A program made the translations under genes and the position numbers. Below, piece by piece: positions 1-10,309 of a stretch of 64,000 nt of DNA. Position 1 is the stretch's first letter. Every line of letters begins with the position of its first letter. The notes beneath the pieces were generated by a model that worked only from the letters and a program-made list of their open reading frames with translations, did not search any database and was not told where the DNA came from. Origin of the DNA: Steroidobacteraceae bacterium (lineage in GTDB: Bacteria; Pseudomonadota; Gammaproteobacteria; Steroidobacterales; Steroidobacteraceae); contig JABAQN010000022.1 in the NCBI GenBank assembly GCA_019187495.1, positions 1 through 64,000 of the forward strand. The letters run 5' to 3'.

Positions 1-599
1 ACCACGAAATCGATGCCGTCGGGCGAGCAGTTCGTGTCGACGATCGCGACGACCGGAATGCCGAGCTTCCTCGCCTCGTGGATCGCGATGTTCTCGTGGC
101 CGACATCGATCACGAACAGCGCGTCGGGCAGCGATTCCATCGCCTTGATGCCGCCGAGGCTGCGCTCGAGCTTTTCCATTTCGCGGCGCAGTTGCGTCGC
201 TTCCTTCTTGCCGCGCTTGTCGAGCAGGCCGCTCTCGCGCATTTCGTTGAGATCGGCGAGCCGCTTGATGGACTGGCGGATCGTCTTGAAGTTGGTCAGC
301 ATGCCGCCGAGCCAGCGCTGGTTGACGAACGGCATCGTGCAGCGCAGGGCTTCCGCCTGCACGGCATCGCGCGCGGAGCGCTTGGTGCCGACGAACAGCA
401 CGGTGCCGCCGTCGGCGACCACGCCCTTCACGAAGTTCGCCGCCTCCTGGTAGAGGGGCTGCGTCTTCTCGAGGTTGATGATGTGGATGCGATTGCGCTC
501 ACCGAAGATGAAAGGGGCCATCTTCGGGTTCCAGAAGCGGGTCTGGTGTCCGAAATGGACGCCCGCTTCCAGCATCTGTCTCATGGACACGCCGGACAT
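1..599 (-). CDS. rpsB: 30S ribosomal protein S2 (3' end outside window)
   Basis: Small-subunit ribosomal protein S2, a component of the 30S head near the mRNA exit. Reading the minus strand from ATG at 599 gives [20 protein letters not shown], then the S2 hallmarks [17 protein letters not shown], a [11 protein letters not shown] segment and [11 protein letters not shown]. About 199 residues are present before the window edge, so roughly the last fifth is missing. An AGGAG ribosome-binding site lies just before the ATG. The gene is divergent from map, the usual arrangement in Gammaproteobacteria, where tsf normally follows (outside this window). A 120-nt leader separates it from its promoter, a place where S2 autoregulation is known in relatives; that role here is inference. 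Confidence 0.97.
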   Translation of the reverse strand, partial: MSGVSMRQMLEAGVHFGHQTRFWNPKMAPFIFGERNRIHIINLEKTQPLYQEAANFVKGVVADGGTVLFVGTKRSARDAVQAEALRCTMPFVNQRWLGGMLTNFKTIRQSIKRLADLNEMRESGLLDKRGKKEATQLRREMEKLERSLGGIKAMESLPDALFVIDVGHENIAIHEARKLGIPVVAIVDTNCSPDGIDFV

Positions 600-729
600 A
601 AAAACTCCTGTCGGGTTGAGCCTCCGCGCCGCCCTCCCGGCCATCCCCGCATGGCCGAAGCCCGCGGGAACACCCAACCGGAAGGTCACTTGCTGCGCGT
701 GTGGATTGCGTTGCCAAAAAAGGCCGCGC

Positions 730-758
730 TTTATACCATGTGTTCCTCGCGAAAACAA
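730..758 (-). promoter_or_regulatory. sigma70-type promoter of rpsB
   Basis: Read on the minus strand, a -35 TTGTTT (753-758) is followed after exactly 17 bp by a -10 TATAAA (730-735). Transcription would start near 723, giving a leader of about 120 nt before the rpsB ATG. The leader (600-723) has no ORF; S2 leaders can mediate autoregulation, but I cannot assign a structure here. Confidence 0.6.
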
Positions 759-784
759 CGCCTTACGCCGCCACCGCCCCGCTG

Positions 785-1552
785 ATGCCCGTATCGATCA
801 AGACCCCGGAAGAACAGGACAGGATGCGCACGGCCGGCCGCCTCGCCGGCGAAGTTCTCGACATGATCGGGCCGCATGTGCAGCCGGGCATCACCACCGA
901 AGAACTGGACCGGCTGTGCCACGAGTACATCGTCGAGGTGCAGCACACGGTACCGGCGAACCTCAATTACCGCGGCTTCCCGAAAACCATCTGCACCTCG
1001 GTGAACCACGTCGTCTGCCACGGCATTCCGAACGACAAGCGCCTGAAGGCGGGTGACATCGTCAACATCGACGTCACCGTGATCCGCGACGGGTTCCACG
1101 GCGACACGAGCCGCATGTTCTACGTCGGCAAGCCGGGCATCCAGGCGCAGCGCCTCACCGAAACCTGTTTCGAGGCGATGTGGCAGGGCATCCGGCAGGT
1201 CGCGCCCGGCGCACGCCTCGGCGACATCGGGCACGCGATCCAGACTTACGTCGAGGCGCGGAATTTTTCCGTGGTGCGCGAGTACTGCGGCCACGGCATC
1301 GGCCGCGTGTACCACGAAGACCCGCAGGTGCTGCATTACGGCACGCCCGGCACGGGTGTCGCGCTCGAACCCGGCATGACCTTCACGATCGAACCGATGG
1401 TGAACGCCGGCAAGCGCCACGTCTCGATCCTGAAGGACGGCTGGACCGTCGTCACCAAGGATCATTCGCTGTCGGCGCAGTGGGAACACACCGTGCTCGT
1501 CACCGAAAGCGGCGTCGAGGTCCTGACGCTCGGTGCCGCGGACCGGCGCTGA
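785..1552 (+). CDS. map: type I methionine aminopeptidase
   Basis: Removes the initiator methionine from nascent proteins in the cytoplasm using a dinuclear metal centre. The 255-residue product begins [20 protein letters not shown] and shows the pita-bread fold signatures: [11 protein letters not shown], a metal Asp in DIVNIDVTV and in [34 protein letters not shown] and the final Glu in [11 protein letters not shown]. An upstream in-frame start at 701 would add 28 residues with no family counterpart, so ATG 785 is chosen. Its stop codon overlaps the glnD start (TGATG), so map and glnD are probably translationally coupled. Confidence 0.97.
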   Translation: MPVSIKTPEEQDRMRTAGRLAGEVLDMIGPHVQPGITTEELDRLCHEYIVEVQHTVPANLNYRGFPKTICTSVNHVVCHGIPNDKRLKAGDIVNIDVTVIRDGFHGDTSRMFYVGKPGIQAQRLTETCFEAMWQGIRQVAPGARLGDIGHAIQTYVEARNFSVVREYCGHGIGRVYHEDPQVLHYGTPGTGVALEPGMTFTIEPMVNAGKRHVSILKDGWTVVTKDHSLSAQWEHTVLVTESGVEVLTLGAADRR

Positions 1553-4245
1553 TGCCGTCCGCACGCACGGTCGACGAAGCAGCGCCCGCCGCGACTGCGC
1601 CGCTCGTCTGGCCGCTGCTCGAGCGGCTGCCGGCGCGGCTCGCCGCGGAACCGTTGTCCGCTTCCCTCTATCGCGACGCGCTTCGCGAAGCCAACGCCGA
1701 GCTTGCGGCCCGCTTCCATGCCGAGGAGCCGGTCGAGGCGATCGTGCATGGGCGCGCGCTGCTGATCGACGTGGTATTGCGCGCGGCATGGCACGCGCAC
1801 CTCGGCCCGCTCGCGGAACGCTGGGCACTCGTCGCGGTGGGCGGCTACGGACGGCTGGAACTCGCGCCCTGCTCCGACGTCGATGTGCTCGTGCTCGTCC
1901 CGGCGCCGCCCCCGGACCCCGAGCGTGGCCAGGTCGCCGGCCTGCTGGCATTCCTCTGGGACATCGGCCTCGAGATCGGCCACAGCGTGCGCACGGTGGC
2001 CGAATGCACCACCGAAAGTGCCGCCGACGTCTCCGTGATGACCACGCTGGTCGAGGCGCGCCATCTCGCGGGCGACGGGGCGCTCACGCTCGCGATGCGC
2101 GCGGCACTCACGCCGCAGCACCTCTGGCCCGTGCGCGAGTTCTTCGAGGCGAAGGTGCGCGAGCAGGCCGGGCGGCACCTGAAGGCGAACGACACCGCGT
2201 ACAACCTCGAGCCGAACGTGAAGACCGCGCCGGGCGGCCTGCGCGACATCCAGACGATCGCGTGGGTCGCGAAGCGCCACTTCGGTGCGGCAACGCTCGA
2301 TGAACTCGTGACACACGGCTTTCTCGCGCCGTCCGAACTGCGCAAGCTGAAGCAGGCGCAGGCGTTCCTGTGGAAAGTGCGCTGCGCGCTGCATCTCGCG
2401 ACCGGCCGGCGCGAGGATCGCCTCCTCTTCGACCACCAGATCCGCATCGCGAAGAGCTTCGGTTACGAGGACGCCTCGTACACGCTCGCGGTCGAGCAGT
2501 TCATGCAGCGCTACTACCGCACCGCGATGGACGTGAGCCTGCTGAACGAACTGTTGCTGCAGCTCTTTCGCGAGGCGATCCTGACCGAGGGCGCGCCGCC
2601 CGTGCCGCTGAATGCCCGCTTCCAGGTGCAGAACGACTACCTCGAGACCGTGAACGGCGACGTCTTCGGGCGCACGCCGTCGGCGCTGCTCGAGCTCTTC
2701 GTGCTGCTGCAGCAGCACCCGCAGATCCGCGGCGTGCGTGCCGAGACGATGCGCGCGATCAGCCGCTCGCTGTGGCTGATCGACGAGGAGTTCCGCCAGA
2801 ACCCGCGCCACCATCGGCTGTTCCTCGACATCCTGCGCGCGCCGGTCGGCGTGACCCACGAACTGCGGCGCATGAACACCTACGGCGTGCTCGGCCGCTA
2901 CATCCCGGCCTTCGGCCGCATCGTCGGCCGCATGCAGTACGACCTCTTCCACACCTACACGGTCGATGCGCACACGCTGTTCGTGGTCAGCAATCTGCGG
3001 CGGCTCGCGATCGAGCGCTACGACCACGAGCTGCCGCAGGTTTCCGCCGTGTTCCGCGAGCTGCCGAAACCCGAGCTCGCCTATCTCGCGGCGCTGTTCC
3101 ACGACATCGCCAAGGGCCGCGGCGGCGACCACTCGGAACTCGGCGCGGTCGACGCCGAGGCCTTCTGCCTCGAACAGGGGCTCAGCCGCTACGACGCGAG
3201 GCTCGTCGCCTGGCTCGTTCGCAACCACCTGATCCTCTCGGTGACCGCACAGAAGCAGGACATCTCGGAGCCCGAGGTCGTCAACGATTTCGCGTTGCGG
3301 GTCGGCGACGAGGCGCACCTCAATTATCTCTACGTGCTCACCTGCGCCGACGTGCGCGGCACGAACCCGAAGCTGTGGAACTCGTGGAAGGCATCGCTCT
3401 TCCACACGTTCTTCGAACGCACGCGGCGCGCGCTGCGCCGCGGCCTCGAGGCGCCGATCGACCAGGACGAGCTGATACGCGATGCGCAGGCCGCCGCCCG
3501 CGCCATACTGCTCGCGGGCGGCTGTCGCGATGCGCAGGTCGATGCGGTCTGGGCGCGCCTGACCCCCGGCTACTTCCTGCGCAACAGCGCCGACGAGGTC
3601 GCCTGGCATACGCGGCTCCTCGCCGAGCGCGACCCGCGCAGCGAAGAGCCGGTGGTGGCGCTCGATCCACGCAGCGTGCGCGGCACGACCGCGATCTTCA
3701 CCTTCGCGCCGCACCGCTACCACGGCTTCGCGCGCACGACCGCCGTGCTCGACCAGCTCGGGCTCACGATCGTCGACGCGCACATCACGCCGACCGAAGA
3801 CCGTTACAGCCTCGACGTCTACCACGTGCTCGAGGACGACGGCGCGCCGATCAACGACCCGGAGCGGCTCGCCGAGATCGAGCAGGCGCTGTGGCGCTCG
3901 CTGCAATCGCCGGACGAGGAGCCGCTCGCGGTGCACCGCCGCGCACCGCGCCAGACTCGCATGTTCCACACTCCGACTCAGATCACCGTGAGCATCGACG
4001 AGCGCCAGCGGCGTTCCGTGCTCGAATTGACCGCGGGCGACCGGCCCGGGCTCCTGTGCGACATCGGCAAGGTCCTGATGGCCGAGCGCGTGCACCTGCT
4101 GAACGCGAAAATCATGACCGTGGGCGAGCGCGCCGAAGACGTCTTCTACCTGACCGACGCCTCGAACCAGCCGCTCGACGCCGCGGCCGCGGAGCGCCTG
4201 CAGCAGCGTCTCGCGGAAGCGCTCGAACGCAGGCGCGCGGCGTGA
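1552..4245 (+). CDS. glnD: bifunctional [PII] uridylyltransferase / uridylyl-removing enzyme
   Basis: Primary glutamine sensor of nitrogen control: it uridylylates PII at low glutamine and removes UMP at high glutamine. The 897-residue product matches the usual GlnD length. In order: a nucleotidyltransferase domain with VGGYGRLELAPCSDVDVLVL (GG near residue 97, DxD close behind), the PII-UTase helical region, an HD domain with AALFHDIAKGRGGDHSELG (His-Asp at about 517-518), and two C-terminal ACT domains, the last starting near QITVSIDERQRRSVLELTAG. The start overlaps the map stop and the stop overlaps the dapC GTG, placing it in the middle of a map-glnD-dapC operon. Confidence 0.97.
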   Translation: MPSARTVDEAAPAATAPLVWPLLERLPARLAAEPLSASLYRDALREANAELAARFHAEEPVEAIVHGRALLIDVVLRAAWHAHLGPLAERWALVAVGGYGRLELAPCSDVDVLVLVPAPPPDPERGQVAGLLAFLWDIGLEIGHSVRTVAECTTESAADVSVMTTLVEARHLAGDGALTLAMRAALTPQHLWPVREFFEAKVREQAGRHLKANDTAYNLEPNVKTAPGGLRDIQTIAWVAKRHFGAATLDELVTHGFLAPSELRKLKQAQAFLWKVRCALHLATGRREDRLLFDHQIRIAKSFGYEDASYTLAVEQFMQRYYRTAMDVSLLNELLLQLFREAILTEGAPPVPLNARFQVQNDYLETVNGDVFGRTPSALLELFVLLQQHPQIRGVRAETMRAISRSLWLIDEEFRQNPRHHRLFLDILRAPVGVTHELRRMNTYGVLGRYIPAFGRIVGRMQYDLFHTYTVDAHTLFVVSNLRRLAIERYDHELPQVSAVFRELPKPELAYLAALFHDIAKGRGGDHSELGAVDAEAFCLEQGLSRYDARLVAWLVRNHLILSVTAQKQDISEPEVVNDFALRVGDEAHLNYLYVLTCADVRGTNPKLWNSWKASLFHTFFERTRRALRRGLEAPIDQDELIRDAQAAARAILLAGGCRDAQVDAVWARLTPGYFLRNSADEVAWHTRLLAERDPRSEEPVVALDPRSVRGTTAIFTFAPHRYHGFARTTAVLDQLGLTIVDAHITPTEDRYSLDVYHVLEDDGAPINDPERLAEIEQALWRSLQSPDEEPLAVHRRAPRQTRMFHTPTQITVSIDERQRRSVLELTAGDRPGLLCDIGKVLMAERVHLLNAKIMTVGERAEDVFYLTDASNQPLDAAAAERLQQRLAEALERRRAA

Positions 4246-5435
4246 ACCCGCGCATCGCGGCGCTGCACGCGTATCCGTTCGAGAAGCTCGCGGCGCTGAC
4301 CGAGGGCTGCCGCCCGCCCGCGCAGCTCGCGCACATCGCGATGTCGATCGGCGAGCCGAAGCACGAGCCGCCCGCCTTCGTGCTCGACGCCTTGCGTGCC
4401 GCGCTCGGGGAACTCGGCCGTTATCCCTCGACGGTGGGGCTCCCTGCCCTGCGCGCGGCGGCCGCGCGCTGGCTCGAGCGGCGCTTTGCACTCGGCGCGG
4501 GCGCCGTCGACGAGGGCACGATGGTGTTGCCGGTGAACGGCACCCGCGAGGCGCTGTTCGCGTTCGTGCAGGCCGCCATCGATCCACGCCGGCCGGCCCT
4601 CGTCGCCATGCCGAATCCTTTCTACCAGATCTACGAGGGCGCAGCGCTGCTCGCCGGAGCCACGCCGCATTACCTCAACACGACCGCGGCGTCGGGCTTC
4701 ATGCCCGACCTCGATGCGGTGCCGGCCCACGTGTGGCGCGACGTGCAGATCCTCTTCCTTTGCTCGCCCGGCAACCCGACCGGTGCCGTCCTGCCGCGCG
4801 CGTACCTCGAGCACGCACTCGCGCTCGCCGAACGCCACGACTTCGTGATCGCCTCCGACGAGTGCTACTCGGACCTGTGGCTCGACGAGGCACGGCCGCC
4901 GCCCTCGCTGCTCGAGGCCGCGCGCGGGGCGGGACGGGACCGCTTCGAACGCTGCATCGTCTTCCACAGCCTCTCGAAGCGCTCGAGCGTGCCGGGGCTG
5001 CGCTCGGGATTCGTCGCGGGCGATCCGGCGCTGATCCGCGACTTCTTGCGCTATCGCACCTACCACGGTTGCGCGATACCGGTGCCGACGCAGCTCGCGA
5101 GCATCGCCGCGTGGAACGACGATGCGCACGCCGCCGTGAACCGCGCGCTCTATCGCGAAAAATTCGCGCGCGCCGTGCCGCTCCTGGCGCCCGTGCTCGA
5201 CGTTTCGGCGCCGGCGGGCGGGTTTTACCTCTGGCCCGACGTGCGGGGCGATGACACCGTGTTCACCCGCGAGCTCCTCGCGGCACAGAACATCACCATC
5301 CTGCCGGGGAGCTTCCTCGCCCGCGAGGCGCACGGGATGAACCCGGGCACCGGCCGGGTGCGCATTTCGCTGGTCGCCGGCGTCGCGGAATGCGTCGAGG
5401 CGGCCGGCCGGATCCGCGCCTTTCTCGACCGGTAG
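4242..5435 (+). CDS. dapC: succinyldiaminopimelate transaminase
   Basis: PLP enzyme that converts N-succinyl-2-amino-6-ketopimelate to N-succinyl-LL-diaminopimelate in lysine and peptidoglycan-precursor synthesis. The product has 397 residues with class I/II aminotransferase features: LFLCSPGNPTGAVL, ASDECYSDLW and the PLP-lysine segment VFHSLSKRSSVPGLRSGF. It begins with GTG (VNPRIAALHAYPFEKL), overlapping the glnD stop as GTGA, which sets the start. dapD and dapE in the same window supply the flanking steps, so DapC is favoured over other transaminases of this family (ArgD-like, alanine or aspartate type), although specificity is not proved by sequence alone. Confidence 0.9.
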   Translation: MNPRIAALHAYPFEKLAALTEGCRPPAQLAHIAMSIGEPKHEPPAFVLDALRAALGELGRYPSTVGLPALRAAAARWLERRFALGAGAVDEGTMVLPVNGTREALFAFVQAAIDPRRPALVAMPNPFYQIYEGAALLAGATPHYLNTTAASGFMPDLDAVPAHVWRDVQILFLCSPGNPTGAVLPRAYLEHALALAERHDFVIASDECYSDLWLDEARPPPSLLEAARGAGRDRFERCIVFHSLSKRSSVPGLRSGFVAGDPALIRDFLRYRTYHGCAIPVPTQLASIAAWNDDAHAAVNRALYREKFARAVPLLAPVLDVSAPAGGFYLWPDVRGDDTVFTRELLAAQNITILPGSFLAREAHGMNPGTGRVRISLVAGVAECVEAAGRIRAFLDR

Positions 5436-5456
5436 CGCGCTTTCGACGGCGGATTC

Positions 5457-7733
5457 GTGACCCGCATCGCGGTCCGCGCCCGCATGGGCGGCGCAGACTA
5501 CGCTTGTCATATTCTTGCCCGAGGACAGGACGCCTTGCAGGCCCAGCCGTTCGATGCGGCCCCTTATGCGCAGATCGTGCGCTCGCTGTTCGCGCGCACG
5601 CGCCGCGTGATGCTCTACGGGCCCGACGGACGCCTGTGGTGGAGCGAGGACGGCGCGGATGCGCTCGATGTGCGCGCCCGCCTCGAGCAGGTGCTGGCGC
5701 TGATGCGCCGCAAGGAGTCGGCCGCCGCGACCACGCTCGCCCGCACGGATGATCCCGCCAAGGGCCTGCTGCTGCCGGTCGGCGAGGACAACGCGTCGCC
5801 ACTCGCGTGGCTCGGCATCGTGGGCCCGGAGCCGCGCATCGCATCGGATCCCGACGGCACCGCACTCGCGCAATCGCTGCGCCCGGTGCTGCTCCTCCTC
5901 GCGCGTGAACTGGCCGGTACGGCGCTGCTGCGCCGGCAACGCCACGCGAGCCTGCAGGCCGCGGAACAGACCGCCGAACTTCGCTGGCTGCTCGCCACCT
6001 CGAGCCAGGCGGGCCGCGGCACGAGCGTCGACCGGCTCGAGGCCACCCTCGACGCGTCGGCCGCCCACCTCGGCTGCGACGGCGTGCTGCTGTGGCTCGC
6101 CGACCGCAGACTCGAACGTTGCGTCATGCGCCGGCCCGTTCCGTCCGACGAACTCGAACCGCTGCGGCGCCTCGCGCGTGGCTCGCTCGCGCAGGAAGTC
6201 GCGGCGCGTCACCGCACGACGATCGTCGCGAAGCTGCGCGAGACGCCCGATTCCGAACTGCTGCCCTGGACCGTGATCGCCACGCCGGTCGAATCCGGCG
6301 GTCAGCACCACGGCCTGCTGATGGCCTTCGCGCGGCGCGATACGCGCCGCCTCACGACCCGCGATGCGCGACGGCTCGAGCAGATCGTGCCCCGCGTGCT
6401 CACCGCGACCGAGATCGAGCACGATCCACTCACGGGCCTGCCCGCGCGCCACGTGTTCGAGGACCGGCTGCGCGCCGCGCTCGCCGCGCCCGAGGCCAAC
6501 GACTGCGTGATCTACGCCGACCTCGACCAGCTGCACGTCACGAATGATCTCTTCGGATTCGCCGCGGGCGATGAGGTGCTGCGACGGGTCGCTGCGCTGT
6601 GGCGCGATCATGCCGGCGTGCGCGTCGACATGGCGAGCCGCTTCGCCGGCGACCGTTTCGTGGCGCTGCTGCGCCAGTGCACGTTGAACCAGGGCCGGGT
6701 GTGGGCCGAGGCTGCGCGCCAGGCGATCGAAGCGCTGCCGCCGCCGCCCGGGCGCGCGGGCCTGCGTGTCACGGCGAGCTTCGGGGTCGCCGCGGCCGTC
6801 ACCGGCGACCCGCCCGAACACGTGCTCGCGATCGCCGAAACCGCGTGCAAGGCGGCGAAGGACCGCGGTCGCAACCGCGTCGAGGTGTTCGCGCACAACG
6901 ATGCGAGCCTCGTGCAGCGCCGCGACGACCTGCAGGTGTTCCGCGACCTGAGCGATGCCTTCACGCAGGACCGGTTCCTCCTCTACGCGCAGCCGATCGA
7001 GTCGCTGTGGGATCCCACGCGACCGCGGCGACACGAAATCCTGGTCCGCATGCGTGACGCGGACGGGGAGCCCGTGTCGCCGTCGCGGTTCATTTCCGCG
7101 GCGACGCGCTACCAGCTGCTGCCCCAGCTCGATCGCTGGGTCGTCGCGCGCGCCATCGCGAGCCTCGAGCCGCACGCGGCAACGCTGCGTGCGAGGAACC
7201 TCAGTTTTTCGATCAACGTGTCCGCCCAATCGCTCGTGCAGCCGGACTTCGCGGACTTCGTGCGCACCACCCTGAAATCCGCCGATTTTCCCGCCGAGCT
7301 GCTGGTGTTCGAGTTCACCGAAAGCGCGGCGATCTCCGACATCGATGCGGCGCGGCGCTTCATCGAGCGCATCGGCGCGCTCGGTACCCGTTTCGCGCTC
7401 GACGATTTCGGCACCGGCTTCTCCTCGCTCGCGTACCTGAAGTCGCTGCCGGTCTCGGCGCTCAAGATCGACGGCTCGTTCGTGCGCGACCTGCTCACCG
7501 ACGAGCGCTCCGAGGGTGTCGTGCGGGCGGTGCTGCAGATCGCGGCACAGCTCGGCCTCGACACCGTGGCCGAGTTCGTCGAATCGGAGGCCATCGCCGC
7601 CCGACTGCGCACCCTCGGCGTCACCTACGGCCAGGGATACGCCTTCGGCGCACCCGTGCCGCTCGAAACCGTGCTCGCGAAGCTCGACGCCGCAGACACC
7701 CCCGCTCCCGCCCTGGTTGCGACCGGCCGCTGA
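5457..7733 (+). CDS. degenerate GGDEF - EAL domain protein, probable c-di-GMP phosphodiesterase
   Basis: A 758-residue cytoplasmic signalling protein. The first part (about 1-170) is unassigned. A GAF-like sensor region follows at about 180-320, then a GGDEF domain whose signature is AGDRF at residues 397-401 and which also lacks an RxxD I-site, and a C-terminal EAL domain from about 490. The EAL domain keeps its catalytic set: EILVR (E527), [29 protein letters not shown] and GYAFGAP. The best reading is a c-di-GMP-degrading enzyme with a non-catalytic GGDEF module. The start is GTG 5457; ATG 5484 is possible. It separates dapC from dapD but has no obvious link to lysine synthesis. Confidence 0.85.
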   Translation: MTRIAVRARMGGADYACHILARGQDALQAQPFDAAPYAQIVRSLFARTRRVMLYGPDGRLWWSEDGADALDVRARLEQVLALMRRKESAAATTLARTDDPAKGLLLPVGEDNASPLAWLGIVGPEPRIASDPDGTALAQSLRPVLLLLARELAGTALLRRQRHASLQAAEQTAELRWLLATSSQAGRGTSVDRLEATLDASAAHLGCDGVLLWLADRRLERCVMRRPVPSDELEPLRRLARGSLAQEVAARHRTTIVAKLRETPDSELLPWTVIATPVESGGQHHGLLMAFARRDTRRLTTRDARRLEQIVPRVLTATEIEHDPLTGLPARHVFEDRLRAALAAPEANDCVIYADLDQLHVTNDLFGFAAGDEVLRRVAALWRDHAGVRVDMASRFAGDRFVALLRQCTLNQGRVWAEAARQAIEALPPPPGRAGLRVTASFGVAAAVTGDPPEHVLAIAETACKAAKDRGRNRVEVFAHNDASLVQRRDDLQVFRDLSDAFTQDRFLLYAQPIESLWDPTRPRRHEILVRMRDADGEPVSPSRFISAATRYQLLPQLDRWVVARAIASLEPHAATLRARNLSFSINVSAQSLVQPDFADFVRTTLKSADFPAELLVFEFTESAAISDIDAARRFIERIGALGTRFALDDFGTGFSSLAYLKSLPVSALKIDGSFVRDLLTDERSEGVVRAVLQIAAQLGLDTVAEFVESEAIAARLRTLGVTYGQGYAFGAPVPLETVLAKLDAADTPAPALVATGR

Positions 7734-7770
7734 GGCCGGCACGATGCACGCTCCCCCCGCGGAGCGTGCC

Positions 7771-8601
7771 ATGGCCGAACTCGACGAACTCAGGACGACG
7801 ATCGATGCCGCCTTCGGGCAGCGGGCGGAGCTCGCACCCGGCCGGGTACCCGCCGCCACGGCGCGCGCAATCGAGCGCTCGATCGAACTGCTCGATGGCG
7901 GCACGGTGCGCGTCGCCGAACACGATGGCACCCGCTGGATCGTGCACGAATGGCTGAAAAAGGCCGTGCTGCTGCATTTCCGCACGCACGACAACACGGT
8001 CGTCGACGCCGGTTACACGCGCTTCTACGACAAGGTGCCGCTCAAGTACGCCGGCGCCGACGAGGCGGCCTTTCGCGCGGGGGGCACGCGTGTCGTGCCG
8101 CATGCGATCGTGCGCCGCGGTGCCTACGTCGCACCGAACGTCGTGCTGATGCCCTCCTACGTCAACATCGGCGCCCACGTCGGCGCCGGCACGATGGTCG
8201 ACACCTGGGCGACCGTGGGCTCGTGCGCACAGATCGGCCGCAACGTGCATCTCTCGGGCGGTGTCGGCATCGGCGGCGTGCTCGAGCCGCTGCAGGCGGC
8301 GCCCACCATCATCGAGGACGACTGCTTCATCGGCGCGCGCTCCGAAGTCGTGGAGGGAGTCGTCGTCGAGCGCGGCTCGGTGCTCTCGATGGGGGTCTTC
8401 CTCGGGCAGAGCACCCGCATCTATGATCGCAAGACGGGCGCCATCCTGCAGGGCCGGGTCCCTGCGGGCTCGGTCGTCGTGCCCGGCGCGCTGCCCTCGA
8501 AGGACGGCACCCACAGCCTCGCCTGCGCGGTGATCGTGAAAAGGGTGGACGCGCAGACGCGCGCGAAGACCGGCATCAACGAGTTGCTGCGGCTCGAGTG
8601 A
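7771..8601 (+). CDS. dapD: 2,3,4,5-tetrahydropyridine-2,6-dicarboxylate N-succinyltransferase
   Basis: Transfers succinyl from succinyl-CoA to tetrahydrodipicolinate, the committed step of the succinylase branch of lysine/DAP synthesis. The 276-residue product has the DapD N-terminal helical domain, then a left-handed beta-helix built of hexapeptide repeats (for example [20 protein letters not shown] and [20 protein letters not shown]) and the usual C-terminus [11 protein letters not shown]. The start is set at ATG 7771 ([16 protein letters not shown]): GGAG lies 6 nt upstream and the length matches the family. An in-frame ATG at 7744 would add nine residues. It is convergent with pstB, 24 bp away. 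Confidence 0.96.
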   Translation: MAELDELRTTIDAAFGQRAELAPGRVPAATARAIERSIELLDGGTVRVAEHDGTRWIVHEWLKKAVLLHFRTHDNTVVDAGYTRFYDKVPLKYAGADEAAFRAGGTRVVPHAIVRRGAYVAPNVVLMPSYVNIGAHVGAGTMVDTWATVGSCAQIGRNVHLSGGVGIGGVLEPLQAAPTIIEDDCFIGARSEVVEGVVVERGSVLSMGVFLGQSTRIYDRKTGAILQGRVPAGSVVVPGALPSKDGTHSLACAVIVKRVDAQTRAKTGINELLRLE

Positions 8602-8625
8602 CGCGAGTCGGACTGGACGGGCGCG

Positions 8626-9396
8626 TCAGCCGTATCGACCCGTAATGTAATCCTCGGTCGCCTTGCGTCCGGGATTCGTGAACAGCTTGCTGGTCGCATC
8701 GAACTCGACCAGCTCGCCGAGGTACATGAACGCCGTGAAGTCGGACACGCGCGCTGCCTGCTGCATGTTGTGCGTGACGATCAGCACGGTGACCCGTTCG
8801 CGCAGCGCCGTGATCAGCTCCTCGATGCGCGCCGTCGCGATCGGGTCGAGCGCCGAGGTGGGCTCGTCGAACAACAGCATCTCGGGGTCGGTCGCGAGCG
8901 CGCGCGCAATGCAGAGGCGCTGCTGCTGGCCACCTGACAGCGACAGCCCCGGGCCGTGCAGGCGATCCTTGACCTCGTCCCACAGCGCCGCGTCGCGCAA
9001 CGCCTTCTCGACCTGCTCCTCGATCAGCGCCCTCGAGCGGGCGCCTCGCACCCGCAGCCCGTACGCGACATTCTCGAATATCGACTTTGGAAAGGGATTC
9101 GGCTTCTGGAAAACCATGCCGATGCGCATGCGCACTTCGATGGGGTCGACCGCTTTCGCGACGAGGTCGATGTCATCCGGGTAGAGGCGGATCGAGCCCT
9201 CGTAGCGGGTGTGCGGCGTCAGGTCGTGCATGCGGTTGAAGCAGCGCAGGAACGTGCTCTTGCCGCAGCCGGAGGGACCGATCAGCGCGGTGACCTTCCG
9301 GTCGCGGATCTCCATGTCGAGCCCGTGCAGGGCGCGCACGTTTCCGTACCAGAATCCGAGCCCGCTCACGCGCGCTTTCACGGCCGATGTCAGCAT
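8626..9396 (-). CDS. pstB: phosphate ABC transporter, ATP-binding protein
   Basis: Cytoplasmic ATPase of the high-affinity PstSCAB phosphate importer. The 256 residues contain Walker [10 protein letters not shown] (40-48), the signature [15 protein letters not shown], Walker [14 protein letters not shown], the H-loop [10 protein letters not shown], and the PstB-typical RMHDLTP and [11 protein letters not shown] segments. It is the last gene of the minus-strand pstS-pstC-pstA-pstB operon, starting 4 nt after the pstA stop. No phoU follows here; phoU sits with phoBR about 6 kb away on the same strand. Confidence 0.97.
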   Translation of the reverse strand: MLTSAVKARVSGLGFWYGNVRALHGLDMEIRDRKVTALIGPSGCGKSTFLRCFNRMHDLTPHTRYEGSIRLYPDDIDLVAKAVDPIEVRMRIGMVFQKPNPFPKSIFENVAYGLRVRGARSRALIEEQVEKALRDAALWDEVKDRLHGPGLSLSGGQQQRLCIARALATDPEMLLFDEPTSALDPIATARIEELITALRERVTVLIVTHNMQQAARVSDFTAFMYLGELVEFDATSKLFTNPGRKATEDYITGRYG

Positions 9397-9400
9397 CGAG

Positions 9401-10309
9401 TCACCATTGGAATGTCTTGCGGAGGCGATGGCGCAGCCAGATCGCGAGGCCGTTCATCAGCAGCGTCATGCCGAGCAGGATGGCGCCGGCCGCGGCCGCG
9501 TTGACGCGAAACGCCGGGTCCGGCCGCGACACCCAGTTGAACATCTGGATCGGCATCGCGGTGAACGGGTCGCCGAGCCACGCGAACGACAGGAACGGGA
9601 ATTCGCCGGTGAAGGGCGGCGTCGGCAGAAAGGCGATGAACGACAGCGCCCCGATCGTGATGATCGGCGCCGTCTCGCCGATGGCGCGCGACAGGCCGAT
9701 GATCATGCCGGTCAGCACGCCGCCCATCGAATACGGCAGCACGTGGTGCGCCGTGACCTCCCAGCGCGTGGCGCCGAGCGCGTACGCGGCCTCGCGGATC
9801 GTGCGCGGCACGGCCCGCAGCGCCTCGCGCGTCGCGACGATCACGATCGGCAGGATCAGGAGCGCGAGCGTCAGGCCCGCCGCGAGAATGCTCTGGCCGA
9901 GGCCGAACTCGTAGACGAACAGCCCGAGCGCAAGGAGGCCATAGATGATCGAAGGCACGCCCGCGAGGTTCGTGACATTGATCTCGATGATCGCGGTGAG
10001 CCAGTTCTTCGGCGCGTATTCCTCGAGATGGATCGCCGCGGCGACGCCGACCGGCACCGCGACGCAGGCCGTGACGAGCATGATCAGCGAGGTGCCGACC
10101 CAGGCGGCGAGGATGCCGGCCTGCGCGGGGCGGCGCGAGGCGAAGGAGGTCAGGAAGTCGGGATTCAGCCGCGCCGCGCCCTGGCGGACCAGATCGGTAA
10201 ACAGCGCGAGCAGGACCGCGAGCGCGGCAATCAGCACCAGCATTCCGAGCACGACGAACAGCCTGTCGAAGCGCTTGCGCCGCACGACCCCGCCGCTCGC
10301 GGCCAGCAT
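9401..10309 (-). CDS. pstA: phosphate ABC transporter, permease PstA
   Basis: One of the two inner-membrane permeases of the Pst phosphate importer. The 302-residue product has six predicted membrane segments, starting with a hydrophobic helix after [15 protein letters not shown], and the BPD_transp_1 EAA loop region [20 protein letters not shown] preceding the last helices. Typical PstA stretches include [20 protein letters not shown] and [17 protein letters not shown]. Its start overlaps the pstC stop as TGATG, indicating coupled translation within the pst operon. Confidence 0.96.
   Translation of the reverse strand: MLAASGGVVRRKRFDRLFVVLGMLVLIAALAVLLALFTDLVRQGAARLNPDFLTSFASRRPAQAGILAAWVGTSLIMLVTACVAVPVGVAAAIHLEEYAPKNWLTAIIEINVTNLAGVPSIIYGLLALGLFVYEFGLGQSILAAGLTLALLILPIVIVATREALRAVPRTIREAAYALGATRWEVTAHHVLPYSMGGVLTGMIIGLSRAIGETAPIITIGALSFIAFLPTPPFTGEFPFLSFAWLGDPFTAMPIQMFNWVSRPDPAFRVNAAAAGAILLGMTLLMNGLAIWLRHRLRKTFQW

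Noticed and set aside
600-720. Riboswitch or attenuator in the rpsB leader
   Set aside because: Leader length is suggestive of S2 autoregulation, but no defined structure or terminator hairpin can be drawn with confidence.
2370-4241. Upstream open extension of the dapC frame inside glnD
   Set aside because: The aminotransferase family starts at the GTG overlapping the glnD stop; the extension is Arg-rich noise.
1462-4587. A 1041-codon minus-strand frame opposite glnD
   Set aside because: Antisense shadow of a clear GlnD; the translated protein has no domain and runs through the codon-third-position bias of the real gene.
4146-7997. A 1283-codon open frame on the minus strand across glnD, dapC and the EAL gene
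   Set aside because: Low-complexity Arg/Ala/Gly-rich translation caused by high GC, with strong real genes on the opposite strand and no family features.
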